NCBI RefSeq assembly: GCF_030272615.1
Contig: NC_081410.1
Location: 113,585,933 to 113,649,932, forward strand
Length of the DNA stretch: 64,000 nt
From: Cryptomeria japonica
Taxonomy: Eukaryota; Streptophyta; Pinopsida; Cupressales; Cupressaceae
Direction: 5' to 3'
Within the stretch, counting starts at the first letter, position 1; each line of letters starts with the position of its first letter. Made by a program: the position numbers and the translations under genes. The notes beneath the pieces are model-generated. The model was not told the origin of the DNA and made no database searches. It worked only from the letters and a program-made list of their open reading frames with translations. Positions 24,051 through 35,312 of the stretch are shown here, piece after piece.

Positions 24051-26330
24051 GCCATAGAGGATCAAACCAACTATACCAGAGCATCTTATAACTATGATTC
24101 AACTATCAATCACATCTCGATGGACAATTATGTCTCTACCATTATCATCAAGGACAAAGCGTCTGAGAATTCTACTCGGAGACCCAGGATTGTCCTAAAA
24201 GGTGTTGGATCTTCTTCTGAACCTACCTCTGAATGTCGTGTTACAACCCACCGAGGTAAAATCACTTTGCAAGGTGCTCCAACTAAAAACACTACTTCTT
24301 CATCAACCAAACTTGAGTATGACCTTGTAGAACAGTTAGGGAAGACACCCGCGCTCATTTCAATCCTTGAGCTATTACGTATATCTCCCACACATAAAGC
24401 CATTCTTGATAAAATCTTGAGAGATACTGCCGTTCCTACTAATCTGAACGTGGACCAGTTTCAAGCCATGGTGGGATACCTTTCCGTTCCACATTCCCTT
24501 ACTTTCACAGAAGCCGATGACGCCTCCGTAAGTCAGCCACATAATGCACCGCTACAGGTTGAATCCTTCATACACAAACATCGAATAAAACGAGTCCTGA
24601 TAGATGGAGGAGCGGGTCTAAACATTTGCACATTGAACACTATTACACAATTGGGATATTCTGATAAAGCTATGAATTCTACAAATCAAATCACCATTAA
24701 GGCATATGATGACGAAGAGCGTTCATCCAAGGGCACAGTCACCTTACCTCTCAGAATTGGGCCAGTTACAAAGGATGTGGTTTGTCAAGTCCTGGATTTA
24801 AATCTCACTTATAACATATTGCTAGGACACCCTTGGATACACGAAATGAGGGCAGTCCCATCCACATATCACCAATGCATTAAGTTTCCTCATAATGGAG
24901 TGGAAGTAATAGTTAACAGTGATCCTAATCCATTCATATACTGCAATAACCTAAAATCAAAGACTGAGACCATCATCCCCAGTAATCGCAAGGTTGTTCC
25001 TTCGTCGGCATACATCGATCCTGGGTCATTAAAACCTTCGACATCAAAACAAGGTGAGCTTAAAGGCAAGTTTCAGGACAAAGGCATGGGGGAATATACT
25101 TTAAATCAAACCATGTACTTACGACAAGTCATGAGTTCCCCAAAAGAATATGGAAGACCACATCCTAACAAGCAAATATCCATCATGAGGCTCAAATGGG
25201 ACCCTACTACCTTTCAAAGATGGGGTGAACTAGAAGAGGAAGATTTATACAAAATGCTTTTCAAAGACAATGAAGAGGAAACACAAGATTACATCAGTCT
25301 ACCATGTGATAAATATGGCAAAGGCTTCAAAATTCTACAAAAATTCGGGTATGATGGAAAAAGCCCTCTGGGGTTACGAAAAGAAGGTATCATTGAACCT
25401 TTACAACCTGAATTAACTTTCAAAAAGGAACGCTCGAAAGGACTTGGTTTCTTAACTTCCAAGGTCCACACCCAAAGGATAGAAGAAGCTTTACAAATCA
25501 AAGCTGCCAAAATTCAATAAGAGGATCGCTATTCCACAGATTCTAACGAATGGGAATGGGGTTCAGACAAGTCTTCCAGTGACTATGAGCTCACCGAGAT
25601 ATTCAGAGAGCCAGATGAACCCATAGAAGAAGAGGAATTTTATAAAAAATTCAGAGTTGGTCAAGAAACAACCCATGAGGATTCCACATAGTCCTTGTCT
25701 CAAGGTTCTAGGTTGAAATCACATAGGATGAGAACACCTGTCCTAGAATGCTCTACTAGTGATGATAATTTGGATTCACTCGCAATCAAGACTGATGAGG
25801 AGAGTGCCATCGATGACCTCGATAATTACCTTGACATACCTGAATATAATTACATCTTCACTCTTAGCCCCGCTAACTTCGAAGACATTAACGGCCTTCC
25901 CCTTGTTCACCACCAACTCATTGACTGGGATCATGAAGGACCTACATAGTTTGACACATTCCAAAATGATGAAGCTTTTATTGACTATCTGGGCATACGA
26001 GATGATCTTCCTCCTGGAGACCATAAAGCAGGATACACTATAGAACTCAATAGCGTGGCATATTTTGGTGAGGGTGTTGGACCTTCCAGTCACAAAAATG
26101 TGAAAATAAGAACAAATCAAGGGTCTTATGGCGAAAACCACATTGTGGCACTGTCTGACCCCAAAAAAGTAAAAAGAAAGGACGTATCTAAGGGCGAAAA
26201 CCTCTCTGAGGCACCTGAAGATGGAAGGCTCAACATTCTCCCAGCATCATATGAGGAAAAGTCATCCATGTTAGTAGAGGAGACTATCAAAACAAACATT
26301 GGTACAGAAGAGGTTCCACACAACATATTC
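24051..26330 (+). pseudogene. E2 protease with G-patch domain and acidic linker
   Basis: The aspartic protease spans about 24560-24850, with the active site read as IDGGAGLNI near 24600 (DGG in place of DTG/DSG) and a later ILLGHPW motif. About 400 bp downstream, 25310-25460 encodes a G-patch-like domain with regularly spaced Gly: YGKGFKIL, GYDG, LGLRKEGI and KGLGF. G-patch domains bind nucleic acid or helicases, and betaretroviral proteases carry one at the C-terminus. After a stop at 25518-25520 comes an acidic linker (25521-26330), broken at 25689-25691 and 25947-25949, leading to RT. Confidence 0.75.
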
Positions 26331-27761
26331 CTAGCTTAATCATTGACAGAGTCCGAAAGGTCAAAATTCATAAGTTTCTTCAAAGAATGACAAATCAACT
26401 TTTCCTGGTCATATGCTGATATGCCTGGATTGGATCCAGATTTGGTAATGCATCATTTGACAGTTAAACCGGGGGCAAAACCAGTAAAACAAAAATTAAG
26501 AAAAATGCATCCACAAGTGGCATTACTAGTCAAAGCAGAACTCAAGAAGTTATTGGATGTCGGATTCATACGCCCAATCGATTATCCCAAATGGATCTCC
26601 AACTTAGTACCTGTCAGTAAACTAGATCACAGCATCAGAATTTGCACAGATTTTAGAGACATCAACAAAGCTTGTCCAAAGGATGACTTCCCATTACCAA
26701 ATATTGACTTGATTGTTGATCTCACCGCAGGTCATGAAATGTTATCATTGATGGATGGATTCTTTGGTTATAATCAAATAAGGATCGCACTCGAGGATCA
26801 ACACAAAACATCATTTACTTGTCCGTGGGGAACTTTCTGCCGGAATGTCATGCCTTTCGGGCTAAAGAATGTAGGTGCTACATATCAAAGAGCCATGACT
26901 ACTATCTTTCATGCTCTCATGCACATAACCGTGGAAGATTATGTTGATGACCTCTTGGGAAAATCAATAGACAGAAAAACACATTTGGATATACTTTCAG
27001 TCGTCTTTGATCGGTTGGAAAAATACAAAGTAAGATTAAACCCCAAGAAATGTGTCTCTGGAGTAACCTCCAGGAAGCTCCTAGGATTCATTGTATCCAA
27101 AAGAGGAATTGAAGCTGATCCAGCAAAAGTCAAGGCCATCTTAGAGATGAAACCACTAAGAAATATCAGTCAACTTCGATCCTTACAAGGCAGACTCCAG
27201 TCCATCCAATGATTCATAGCACAACTGGCAGATAAGTGTAATCGTTTTCAGCACCTACTACATAAAAACATCAAATTCAAATGGGATGATAACTATCAAC
27301 AGGCTTTCCAGATGCTCAAAGATTATCTTCTAAATCTGCCAATTCCAGATCAACCACTGTTACTATACATATCAGCTACTCCAACAACACTGGGGGCACT
27401 CTTAGCACAACAAATTGCTAAGGGCAAAGAAAAAGCAGTTTACTATATCAGTCGCACATTGGTAGGATATGAGCTAAACTACACACCAATTGAGCGTGCA
27501 TGTCTCGCCGTGGTCTTTGCTTCACAGAAATTACGACATTACATGCTTACTCATAAGACTAAGTTAGTTGCAAGGATAGACCCATTGAAATACCTTCTCA
27601 ATAAAGCAACACTTACCGGGCAACTAGCCAAATGGGTAATGATCCTGAGTGAATTTGACATCGAGTATGTGGACAGAAAAGAAATAAAAGGACAAGCCAT
27701 CGCAGATCAATTAGCAGATGCTCCCGTGATAGATAATGTTCCTCTAAGTTCAGAATTTTGA
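26331..27761 (+). pseudogene. E2 reverse transcriptase and first RNase H
   Basis: RT begins about 26400 with the FSW.YADMPGLDP motif. It continues through ICTDFRDIN, MPFGLKNVGATYQR and the active site YVDD at 26941-26952. The gypsy-type RNase H spans about 27320-27740 and includes YYISRTL and the YTPIERACLA motif; it degrades RNA in the hybrid. Stops lie at 26337-26339, 26388-26390, 27210-27212 and 27759-27761, all in a single unshifted frame. The catalytic Asp pair of RT is intact. Confidence 0.88.
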
Positions 27762-27773
27762 GATGAATCCATT

Positions 27774-28260
27774 TTGACAATGTCACATACAAAGCCATGG
27801 CAACTATACTTTGACGGCTCCTACACACAGCATGGGGCAGGAGCTGGCATCCTCTTTATAACCCCTCAAGGGGATTCTATACCAAAATCATACCGCTTAT
27901 CATTTCCTTGTACTAACAATATAGCGAAATACGAGGCATTAACAATAGGATTACGAATTGCAGTTCAATGGAAGATCCAGGAACTTCGTGTTTTTGGGGA
28001 TTCTCAACTTGTCATCCGTCAAGCAACTGATGATTACCAAACAAAAGATGAAAAATTAATGCCTTATAAACAAATAGTGGATGACCTGAAACAACACTTC
28101 ACAAAGATAGACTTTGAGCAGATACCAAGAGAGCTGAATCGTGCCACAGATGCCATGGCTACAATTGCTTCCCTGATTGATTTACCTCCAAACGAGACCC
28201 GCTATGAGTTCTTGGTGGATAACCTTTTGGTCCCTTCATATGAGATCATGCCTACTGAGA
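27774..28260 (+). pseudogene. E2 second RNase H (archaeal-type)
   Basis: This domain marks the Tat lineage. It starts LYFDGSYTQHGAGAGI, keeps the catalytic Asp of FDGS, a Glu in the KYEALTIGL helix and an Asp in FGDSQL, and continues to a late Asp near RATDAMA. The domain body has no stop between 27762 and 28796, so it is one of the best preserved parts of E2. It shares a frame with RT upstream and integrase downstream. Its fold class is the one also found at the end of the LINE ORFs in this window, but the fusion partners differ. Confidence 0.85.
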
Positions 28261-29546
28261 CGATATGTGTTGTTGGTCCCGAATCCCAGTTATATGGTTC
28301 CATTTTCACATACTTACATGACAATACTGTACCTCCTAATCTATCAAATAATCAACGTCGCACTTTCATTCGCCAATCCTCTCGATATGTCATTTTAGCT
28401 TATATCCTATACTGGCGAGGTCTAGATGGCACTCTTCTTAGATGTTTAGAAAGTGACGAAGCTCAGATTGCATTACATGAAGTGTATGAAGGGATATGTG
28501 GTCCACATGCTAGTGGTCCTACCTTGGCCAAGAAACTCATCAGGACTGGATATTATTGGCCTAATATGGAAAAAGACTCATATCAGTTTGTCAAGAAATG
28601 TAAGCAATGCCAAATTCATGGAGACCTCATACATGCGCCAGCACAAGAACTTCAACCACTTGCGTCTTCTTGGCCCTTTTGTCAGTGGGGACTCGATCTC
28701 ATAGGCAAGATTCACCCTCCTTCTTCCAATGGTCATAAATTCATTATCACTGCCACAGAGTATTTTACAAAATGGATTGAAGCCGTGCCTCTCACATAAG
28801 TCATAGGAAAATAGATTGCTACATTCATCCTCAACTATATCATTTGCCGATACGGTATTCCTGTTTCCATTATCACTGATAACGGGCATCCCTTCAAAAA
28901 TCAGGATGTTCATGAACTCTGTGACCACTTCCATATTTCCCATCGTTTCTCCACACCATATTACCCCCAAGGTAATGGCCAACCTGAGGTGTCTAATAAA
29001 ACAATCCTTAAAATCCTAAAGAAGACAGTCGACGATGCTGGTCGTAATTGGCATATCCAACTTAATCCTGCACTTTGGGCCTACCGCACAAGTGTCTACA
29101 CACCTATAGGAGCTACACCCTATTCACTTGTCTATGGTACTGAAGCCATCTTGCCTATTAAGGTCGAGCTACCCTCTTTACGGGTCTCTTTGCAATACAT
29201 CATCAGTGATGAAGACTATAGGGTCTCTCGTTTACAAGACCTAGAACTACTGGATGAACGAAGACAAACTGCTTTTAATCATCTCAAGGCTTACCAACAA
29301 TGAATGAGTCCTAGCTACAATCACAAAGTCAAGCCTCGTACATTTGAGGTAGGGGACTTAGTTCTTAGAGAAAATCCTAAAAATCAACAAGACAGAGAGA
29401 AGAAGGGCAAGTTCGAACCAAACTGGCTTGGTCCCTACATTATTACGGCAGCATATGGATCTGGTGCATATCAGCTCTCAACTACAGAAGGCGAATCTTT
29501 GGAGGATCCTATCAACAACATGCATCTTCGTAGGTTTTACACATAG
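28261..29546 (+). pseudogene. E2 integrase
   Basis: Integrase joins element DNA to the chromosome. The H-H-C-C zinc finger is at about 28478-28615, ending CKQC. The catalytic core keeps GLDLIG, ITDNG and GQPEVSNK, so the D,D,E residues are readable. The C-terminal domain at 29304-29546 has VGDLVLR and WLGPYII and ends at RRFYT without a chromodomain. Stops at 28797-28799, 28815-28817 and 29301-29303 interrupt the chain in one frame. Confidence 0.88.
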
Positions 29547-31257
29547 CTCTTCAGAGTATCCTAATTTTGAATATACAAAAAAATCAAAAAAATTCAAAAA
29601 TACAAAAAAAAGTTATAAAAATAAAAAATCGTTACTTGGTGAAAAACCTGGCAAACAGGCGCCTTGTGACATGAAAAAACATTGAAAAATCAAAAAAAGT
29701 AAAGAGAAATAATTTCGTCCAATGGTGAAAACCACTTCGGTGGCGCCCTGGGCAAGTACCATGGTGAAAACTGGGTCACCAGTGCTATGTGTAGAGACAT
29801 TGCTCCTCCCTCCTTCAGGATTCCATTTCATCCTTTCACTTTGCACACACTCACAACCTATTCGTTCATAATAAACTTACCCATTCCCATCATGGCTTGT
29901 TATTGATCTACCTAAGATTGGTTAGCCATTCATAATAAACCTCCCTTTTCACCTCCCTTTCCATCCATAATAAATCAGATCCTATCTGTGGCTAAGGCAA
30001 AATCCTACGTCTAGTAATGGGTGTGGAACTGAGAACATCACATGTTTTGAGGAGTACAGTTTCTTCCAACTTCCTTCAGTCTATCCGTGCACAATTCGGA
30101 ATAATGCAGCATCTGTATCACCAATCCACAATAAAGTTTCATCTTCTCCGCAATAAAGTATCAGTTTCATGGATACAGTCAGTTTCAGATGAGATAGCAG
30201 CAACAATGGACTTCAACAAATCAAATCTTTCAACAGACTTAGACAACATTATGGTTCAGTGCTATCTATCCTTTCTGTGAAAGTAAACATTGTGACCACA
30301 ATCAAATAAGACTTATACAAGTGACAAGAGACACTAAACTTGAGGACTATAGTGGATGTTGGTGTCGAGTCTTGGTTTTCTTTTGATTTCATCTTTTTTT
30401 TGGTGACATGTCTTTTAGCTTTTACAGGATGTCTTTGACTAGAGATTCTATCTCCAGGATGTCTTTGACTAGAAAGGTGAGGATGGGGTATCGTCACCTA
30501 TTTGTATTTGTTGTCTGTGGATTGTCTCTTAGTAATGCTATGACTTGTCCAAGGATATGAGGAAACTGTGAGTCTAGTATGAACTGGAGCATTCCTTGTT
30601 TGTGACTGTCTTATCTCCATGCAAATGGGTACAATGACTTTCTAGGTCAAACATATGCCTCGATTGTCATAACTTACTTGCCATAATAAAGCTCAATGAT
30701 GATAATGCACAAGAAGCTCTTTCACTTTCATATCTTCTATCTTCCATCCCCTTTCTTGATTGACTTCCATCGTCCTTCTCGAGTCCACGTAGCCTGCTAT
30801 CATATGACTAAGTATAATGACACACCAAAAATATTTGCATTTCATGCAGTTGCACTTGCATTACCACATATATAAGCATTTCATACATACATATAGATAT
30901 CACAACTGCATCACATCCTGCACACAACACCTGTTAGCACAATTTACATTTGCATTATCATATTCATCTGCATTACATACATTCACATTTGCATTGGCAT
31001 AACATATAAAAACATAAAAGAAAAAATACTGCATTGCATCATATACATATTTGCATCCATATCATAAGCATCACATAAGAACATCTCATCACATAGGTAC
31101 GCATGCATATAACTACTGCAAAGATGAATCATCTCATATATATATATAAAGTGTCATGATACAATGATGTCAAAATCATATGACTACAATCACCCGAAGG
31201 TGTCTATGTCATCATACAAAAATGGTACAATACTGATACATAGGGAGCCCTCTATGG
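29547..31257 (+). other. E2 3' region, non-coding part
   Basis: Follows the integrase stop. Near 29720-29780 are GGTGAAAAC repeats of a kind common after pol in Tat-like elements. Bases 30817-31130 are an AT-rich stretch with many degenerate TTGCATTA-like words. No sense-strand gene is supported. Confidence 0.6.
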
Positions 31258-33200
31258 CTATGATGAACTCCCTCCCTCGGAGCTGCCTGGCCTCGATGGA
31301 ATCTGAGCCCTTGAAGGACCCGCCCCAGGATCATCCCACCTATCCACTCTATCTGGTGGTGGTGGAGGACCCATAACCCCACCACTCGATGCATGTCTCC
31401 TCTGGCTCCCTCCCGTAGTTGTTGTTGTACGCGACGGTCTCTGGAAGCTCCTCGCCCGCTGATCTGCTGGCACTACACCATAGTAGAGATCTCGCCAGTA
31501 GGCAATCTCCTCCCCTGCCTACAGGACATAAGCATATCCTACCCCTGTATCCTCCGTTGCCTGTCTCCCAGCCCTTAGTGCTGTCTCAGCCTTTGTATAA
31601 TGTTGAATAGCTTGATCTCGCTCCTGCTCAGTATCCCTAAGCCTCCTTGTGAGCCATTCCCTCTCCCTCTCCAGCTCCTGGATCTCATCTACCTGGCCCT
31701 GGCAGATCTCCCTTAGCTCTATCAGCTCATCCTCCTCTAGGTCAGCCCCCTCCGCCTCTGCTTGTGGCTCCCCCTGTACGGGTGCTTGCCCCTGTGCCTG
31801 TGCCTGTACCTATACTGGTGCCTGTACTGGTACCGGTCTCTGTCCCTGTCTCTTTCCCTGTACCTATACCGGTTTGGGGCCCTTTGTTGCTGGCGCTTGT
31901 AGTGGCAATCCACTGTGACCCCTCACCACCCTCCCTCTGAGGTGCAACCCTCCTCTCTCCAGCTACTCCCCTCCTCCTCCATCGGCCTCTGTCCCCATCA
32001 CCTCCACCATCATCATCATCCCCACCCCCATCTCCATCCAATGGCTCTCCCGGATCCGTCAAGTGTGGGAAGGGATGCTCTGCCCAGTATGCTGTGTACT
32101 CAACATCCATGCCGGCATCCTCAATCTCTGGCCACATGTCCCAGGGTAGGGGCATCATCTCTACCAGTTGTGTAACTGCCTGATCATATGACAGTAAGGG
32201 CCCAAATTGTGCCTGATCTCTGACCATCCCTGCATACATGGCTGAGCCCCGTGGCATCCTTTGGATCCTGCCAAACTAGCTAACCCTGTCCACTAGCTGC
32301 CTCTCCAGCACATAGGGTGTCCGCCCAATCAGATACCTGCTTCAGAAAGTGTACGGAAGCTCAACTGCGTCATCCTCCCACTGCTCGCATCCCAGATATG
32401 GCCTCCATATGACCACATCAATATCATCTATCACTCGCCGCCAGTTCTCCAACCTGCCTATCCGTGGCTGCGACGTGATCATATCATACAAATGCACAAA
32501 TTTGTTTCCATGTCCCCTGCCTTTGAAGTGTATCGGCCTCGTCACTAGCAGATGCTCATAAGCCCATACCTGCAGCAATGTCACCCCACAGCCCAATCCC
32601 ACTGATCCGTGATACACGAACTAAAGCAGCTCATAATAGAGGTGTGCCAACACACACGGTCCCCAAGCATATCTACTGTGTTACGTCACCATTGTCTCCA
32701 GTGCTCCTCCCCAACCCATAGCCAACCCCCATGTCACCCTATCTGGACACAGGAACCCACTAATCACTCCTACCACTGCCGACAGCGCTAGCCCTGTGGC
32801 TGTCATACTGTCCCACGCCACATGTCCTGCCCTCATCTCCAGTCCCGGGTCCTGGAATACCCGTCTAGGGGCCTCCCTATCTTCATCTTGATCATATGGG
32901 ATCAGCTCCCCATCGATCGGTATCCTCAGTATCCTATATACATCTTCAAGGGTGACTGTCATCTCACCCATCAGCAAAGGAAATGTACATGTCTCGGAGT
33001 GCCATCTCTCTGCCAGCGCAGTCAATAGTCCCATGTTCGCCCGAAACTCAGGCACATAAAGAACATGTCTCAAACCCATCTCCTCAATAGCCGCTCAGTC
33101 CTCGAAGGTCAACTCAGGTCACAACCTCTAAGTTGATGGTAATCTCTCCCATGACTCCAGCATCGGCAAATACTCCTGCAGTCAAGCAAATCACTCATGT
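31258..33200 (-). pseudogene. Antisense plant-mobile-domain ORF of E2
   Basis: Plant mobile domain proteins (MAIN/MAIL family) occur as host genes linked to silencing and genome stability, and as passengers of transposons. On the minus strand one frame runs from about 33200 to 31742. It includes the signature stretch HSETCTFPLLMGEMTVTLED (33010-32930), RILRIPIDGELI, a WGPCVLAHLYYELL region and a W-rich end. A Gly/Asp-rich and Thr-Gly repeat tail follows (about 32050-31745). After a frameshift in that repeat, a coiled coil (31740-31560) and basic tail reach the stop at 31258-31260. Eight or more in-frame stops are single C-to-T or G-to-A changes. The true start is unclear. It reads opposite to gag-pol. 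Confidence 0.82.
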
Positions 33201-33222
33201 CAGTCATAGTGGCATTCCCTAT

Positions 33223-33545
33223 TTATCACAAAATCCTACTTTTTATCTAAATGCATATTGCTATCTACCCTAGTGACACTCACTATTCATCACAAAGTGT
33301 TGCTTCTATCTTGGTACTCAGTGTTCATCACAAAGTGTTACTCACATTTGCACTCCCTGTTCATCACAAAGTGCTGCTCATATTCTAGTACTCCATGTTC
33401 ATCACAAAGTACTATATCTTGGTACTCACTATTCATCACAAAGTGCCTTGATCTATCCTAGTCTTCCCTAGAGGACCTGCTTGAGTGTATCCTCTTAGCA
33501 GCTTATCCAATCGACAGCGTATGTTCATCACAAAACTGCCGATTT
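33223..33545. repeat. ~37-bp tandem repeat TTCATCACAAAGTG
   Basis: Cores near 33286, 33323, 33360, 33398 and 33432 are spaced 34-38 bp, with weaker copies near 33223 and 33525. The array lies between the antisense ORF and the inverted motif array. Confidence 0.8.
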
Positions 33546-33565
33546 GACCTAGAAGACAAAACTAA

Positions 33566-33795
33566 ACACAAACGCGCTTACCTGACATAAACGCGCTTAA
33601 AGATTGCACAGACATGCCTGAAAAACATAGGCATGCCTGACAAACACAGACGTGCCTATGCTCTGCACAGACGCGCCTGGGCAACACAGACATGCCTTCT
33701 TGGCACAAATGCGACTGACCATCACAAACGCGACCGCATTTGGCACAGACGCGGTTTCAAACGCAGATGCGCCTGGCACAAACACAGACGCGCCT
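33566..33795 (-). repeat. ~20-bp-period GCGCGTCTGTG array, inverted block 3
   Basis: About twelve copies of CACA(G/A)ACGCGC on the plus strand, the reverse complement of the leader motif. Starts lie near 33566, 33586, 33607, 33626, 33645, 33666, 33685, 33704, 33724, 33744, 33762 and 33783. The motif therefore points towards the antisense ORF just as blocks 1 and 2 point towards gag. Confidence 0.87.
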
Positions 33796-34064
33796 AGATA
33801 TTTTTGGACACTTTTGGACCCTAGTTTAAGCACATTTATTGCTCTATCTACCATGCATTAATGACAAAATTAAATGCGTCCAAGTACGAGGAGGTTTGGT
33901 GGTACTTACTGGCTCTCCTGCCTCTACTGGCCTCTAAAATCGGCGAACGCAGTCAAATTTATGAATGAAGGCCATCGCTGCTGACTATTGCTGCTCTATT
34001 TTTCTCTGCAATCTTCTCTCGTGGATGTGTAGATGACAATGAGGATGTATTTTCCCCCGTGGTC

Positions 34065-34073
34065 TATCTTATA
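34065..34073 (-). promoter_or_regulatory. Candidate TATA box for the antisense ORF
   Basis: The minus strand reads TATAAGATA within CTATAAGATAGACC, between the 3' LTR and the inverted array. The position would suit a leader of several hundred bases before the mobile-domain ORF. Motif match only. Confidence 0.3.
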
Positions 34074-34300
34074 GACTACCCCTAGCCTTCGTTTCCCGAG
34101 TTAGTCTTTGTTATCCCATGACTTTGTCACTTTATCCGGTCAGTCCATTCTATCCCGTCTTTTTTATCGAGAGATTGTCTGCAATCTTTCCAGACATTTT
34201 CATCCAATCTCTTTAGGGGGCATATCATTCCCATCTTGGGGCAACTTTGTATCAGTTCATCTTATCTTCTTTGAAACAATGCGACAAGCCACATTGTCTC

Positions 34301-34314
34301 AAAGAGGGGCAAAA
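34301..34314 (+). promoter_or_regulatory. E2 polypurine tract
   Basis: AAAGAGGGGCAAAA abuts the 3' LTR, where plus-strand DNA synthesis is primed. Confidence 0.85.
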
Positions 34315-34941
34315 TGTAGACACCCAAAATTGTCATGTCTAATTAAATAAATATTTTATTTATTTAATTATCTAAGCTTAATTCTTCTATTAATTAAATA
34401 AATCTTTATTTATTTAATTAATTCATTAGCCTTTTCTACCCATGACACATGTCATTCATCTCTTAATTCATACACTACCTACCCCTTTCATTATTTTATT
34501 ATTTCTTTTACCTACCCTCTAATCATAGCCGACCTCCTTTTACACCTCTCAATCTTATCCCTCCATTTCATATAGTGTCTTCTATTTAAGGAGATGCTTC
34601 CTTCATTATCAAACCCTAATGATACAGTCGAATGAATCTTATACACTTGACTACACTACGATCCTACTTGCAACCACATTCCATTCTTTGTTGAGCTCTT
34701 GTGCACATAAAATCTGAGAGCAAATATATCAAGCAAGATCAATGGAGATAGGAAGAATGGAGATTCAAACCCTATTGGACATGTGATGGTATAATCTTTG
34801 TGATTTCATTTGATTTGCATGGTCTTAGGTAATCTTCATATGTTATGGTGGATCTTTGTTGTTGTTAGGCTAGGGTTTTGTGGTTGAATTCATTTAGCCT
34901 TTCAATATTGTTATTATTGTTATCCATTTTCACCATATACA
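34315..34941 (+). repeat. E2 3' LTR (627 bp)
   Basis: TGTAGACACCC to CATATACA, followed by the GTATC duplication. It has two of the five AT palindromes of the 5' copy; the missing segment is bounded by a direct repeat ending AATTAATTCATT. Confidence 0.95.
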
Positions 34942-34946
34942 GTATC

Positions 34947-35157
34947 TAGCTTGTAGCCTCCATGTAACCGGTTAACTACCAGATGTTCTATGATGATTGT
35001 ATGATGATAATCGGTTGGTTTTCAGAGGTTCTAAGACAATAATATGAATTTTTTCTGTGATCTTGTTATGTTTTCTTGTTGCTTTCATTGTGTTACTCTT
35101 GGTGCATAATCCCCAGACAATTCTCTTTTCAGGGTTTTACCGGTTATGGCTGTATCA
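34947..35157 (+). repeat. E3 5' LTR, second part
   Basis: Continues the E3 LTR after E2 (TAGCTTGTAGCC onwards) and ends GGCTGTATCA. Confidence 0.9.
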
Positions 35158-35159
35158 AT

Positions 35160-35171
35160 TGGTATCAGAGC
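35160..35171 (+). promoter_or_regulatory. E3 primer-binding site
   Basis: TGGTATCAGAGC, complementary to the 3' end of plant initiator Met-tRNA, two bases after the LTR. Confidence 0.93.
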
Positions 35172-35312
35172 TGGGTATGAACCAGCTGGTGGAAGAGTTG
35201 TTTATGAACCTTGAGGCATTTCTTTGGGTGGATAGATCACCGGTTGGAAGTAGGTTGCAGGCGTGCTCAATAGATTGCCGAGTTGAGGCAATTCACCAAG
35301 GCAGAAGAGGAG

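Larger units (their letters stand above)
18990..34941 (+). mobile_element. E2: Tat-like Ty3/gypsy retrotransposon with antisense ORF (15,952 bp)
   Basis: The LTRs at 18990-19765 and 34315-34941 differ by about six transitions plus one 149-bp indel. They are flanked by perfect GTATC duplications (18985-18989, 34942-34946). The internal order is a 2.3-kb leader, gag, protease, G-patch, RT, RNase H, archaeal-type RNase H, integrase, then a 4.8-kb 3' region with a minus-strand plant-mobile-domain ORF and tandem arrays. The second RNase H and long 3' region place it in the Tat lineage. The left LTR begins TATAAACACCC where the right has TGTAGACACCC. Confidence 0.95.

Noticed and set aside
31649-32175. 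Plus-strand open frames rich in Ser, Pro and His over the E2 3' region
   Set aside because: They mirror the better supported minus-strand mobile-domain ORF and its repeat tail.
33223-33795. CRISPR-like array
   Set aside because: Periods of 20 and 37 bp with degenerate units and no unique spacers; plant retrotransposon context.
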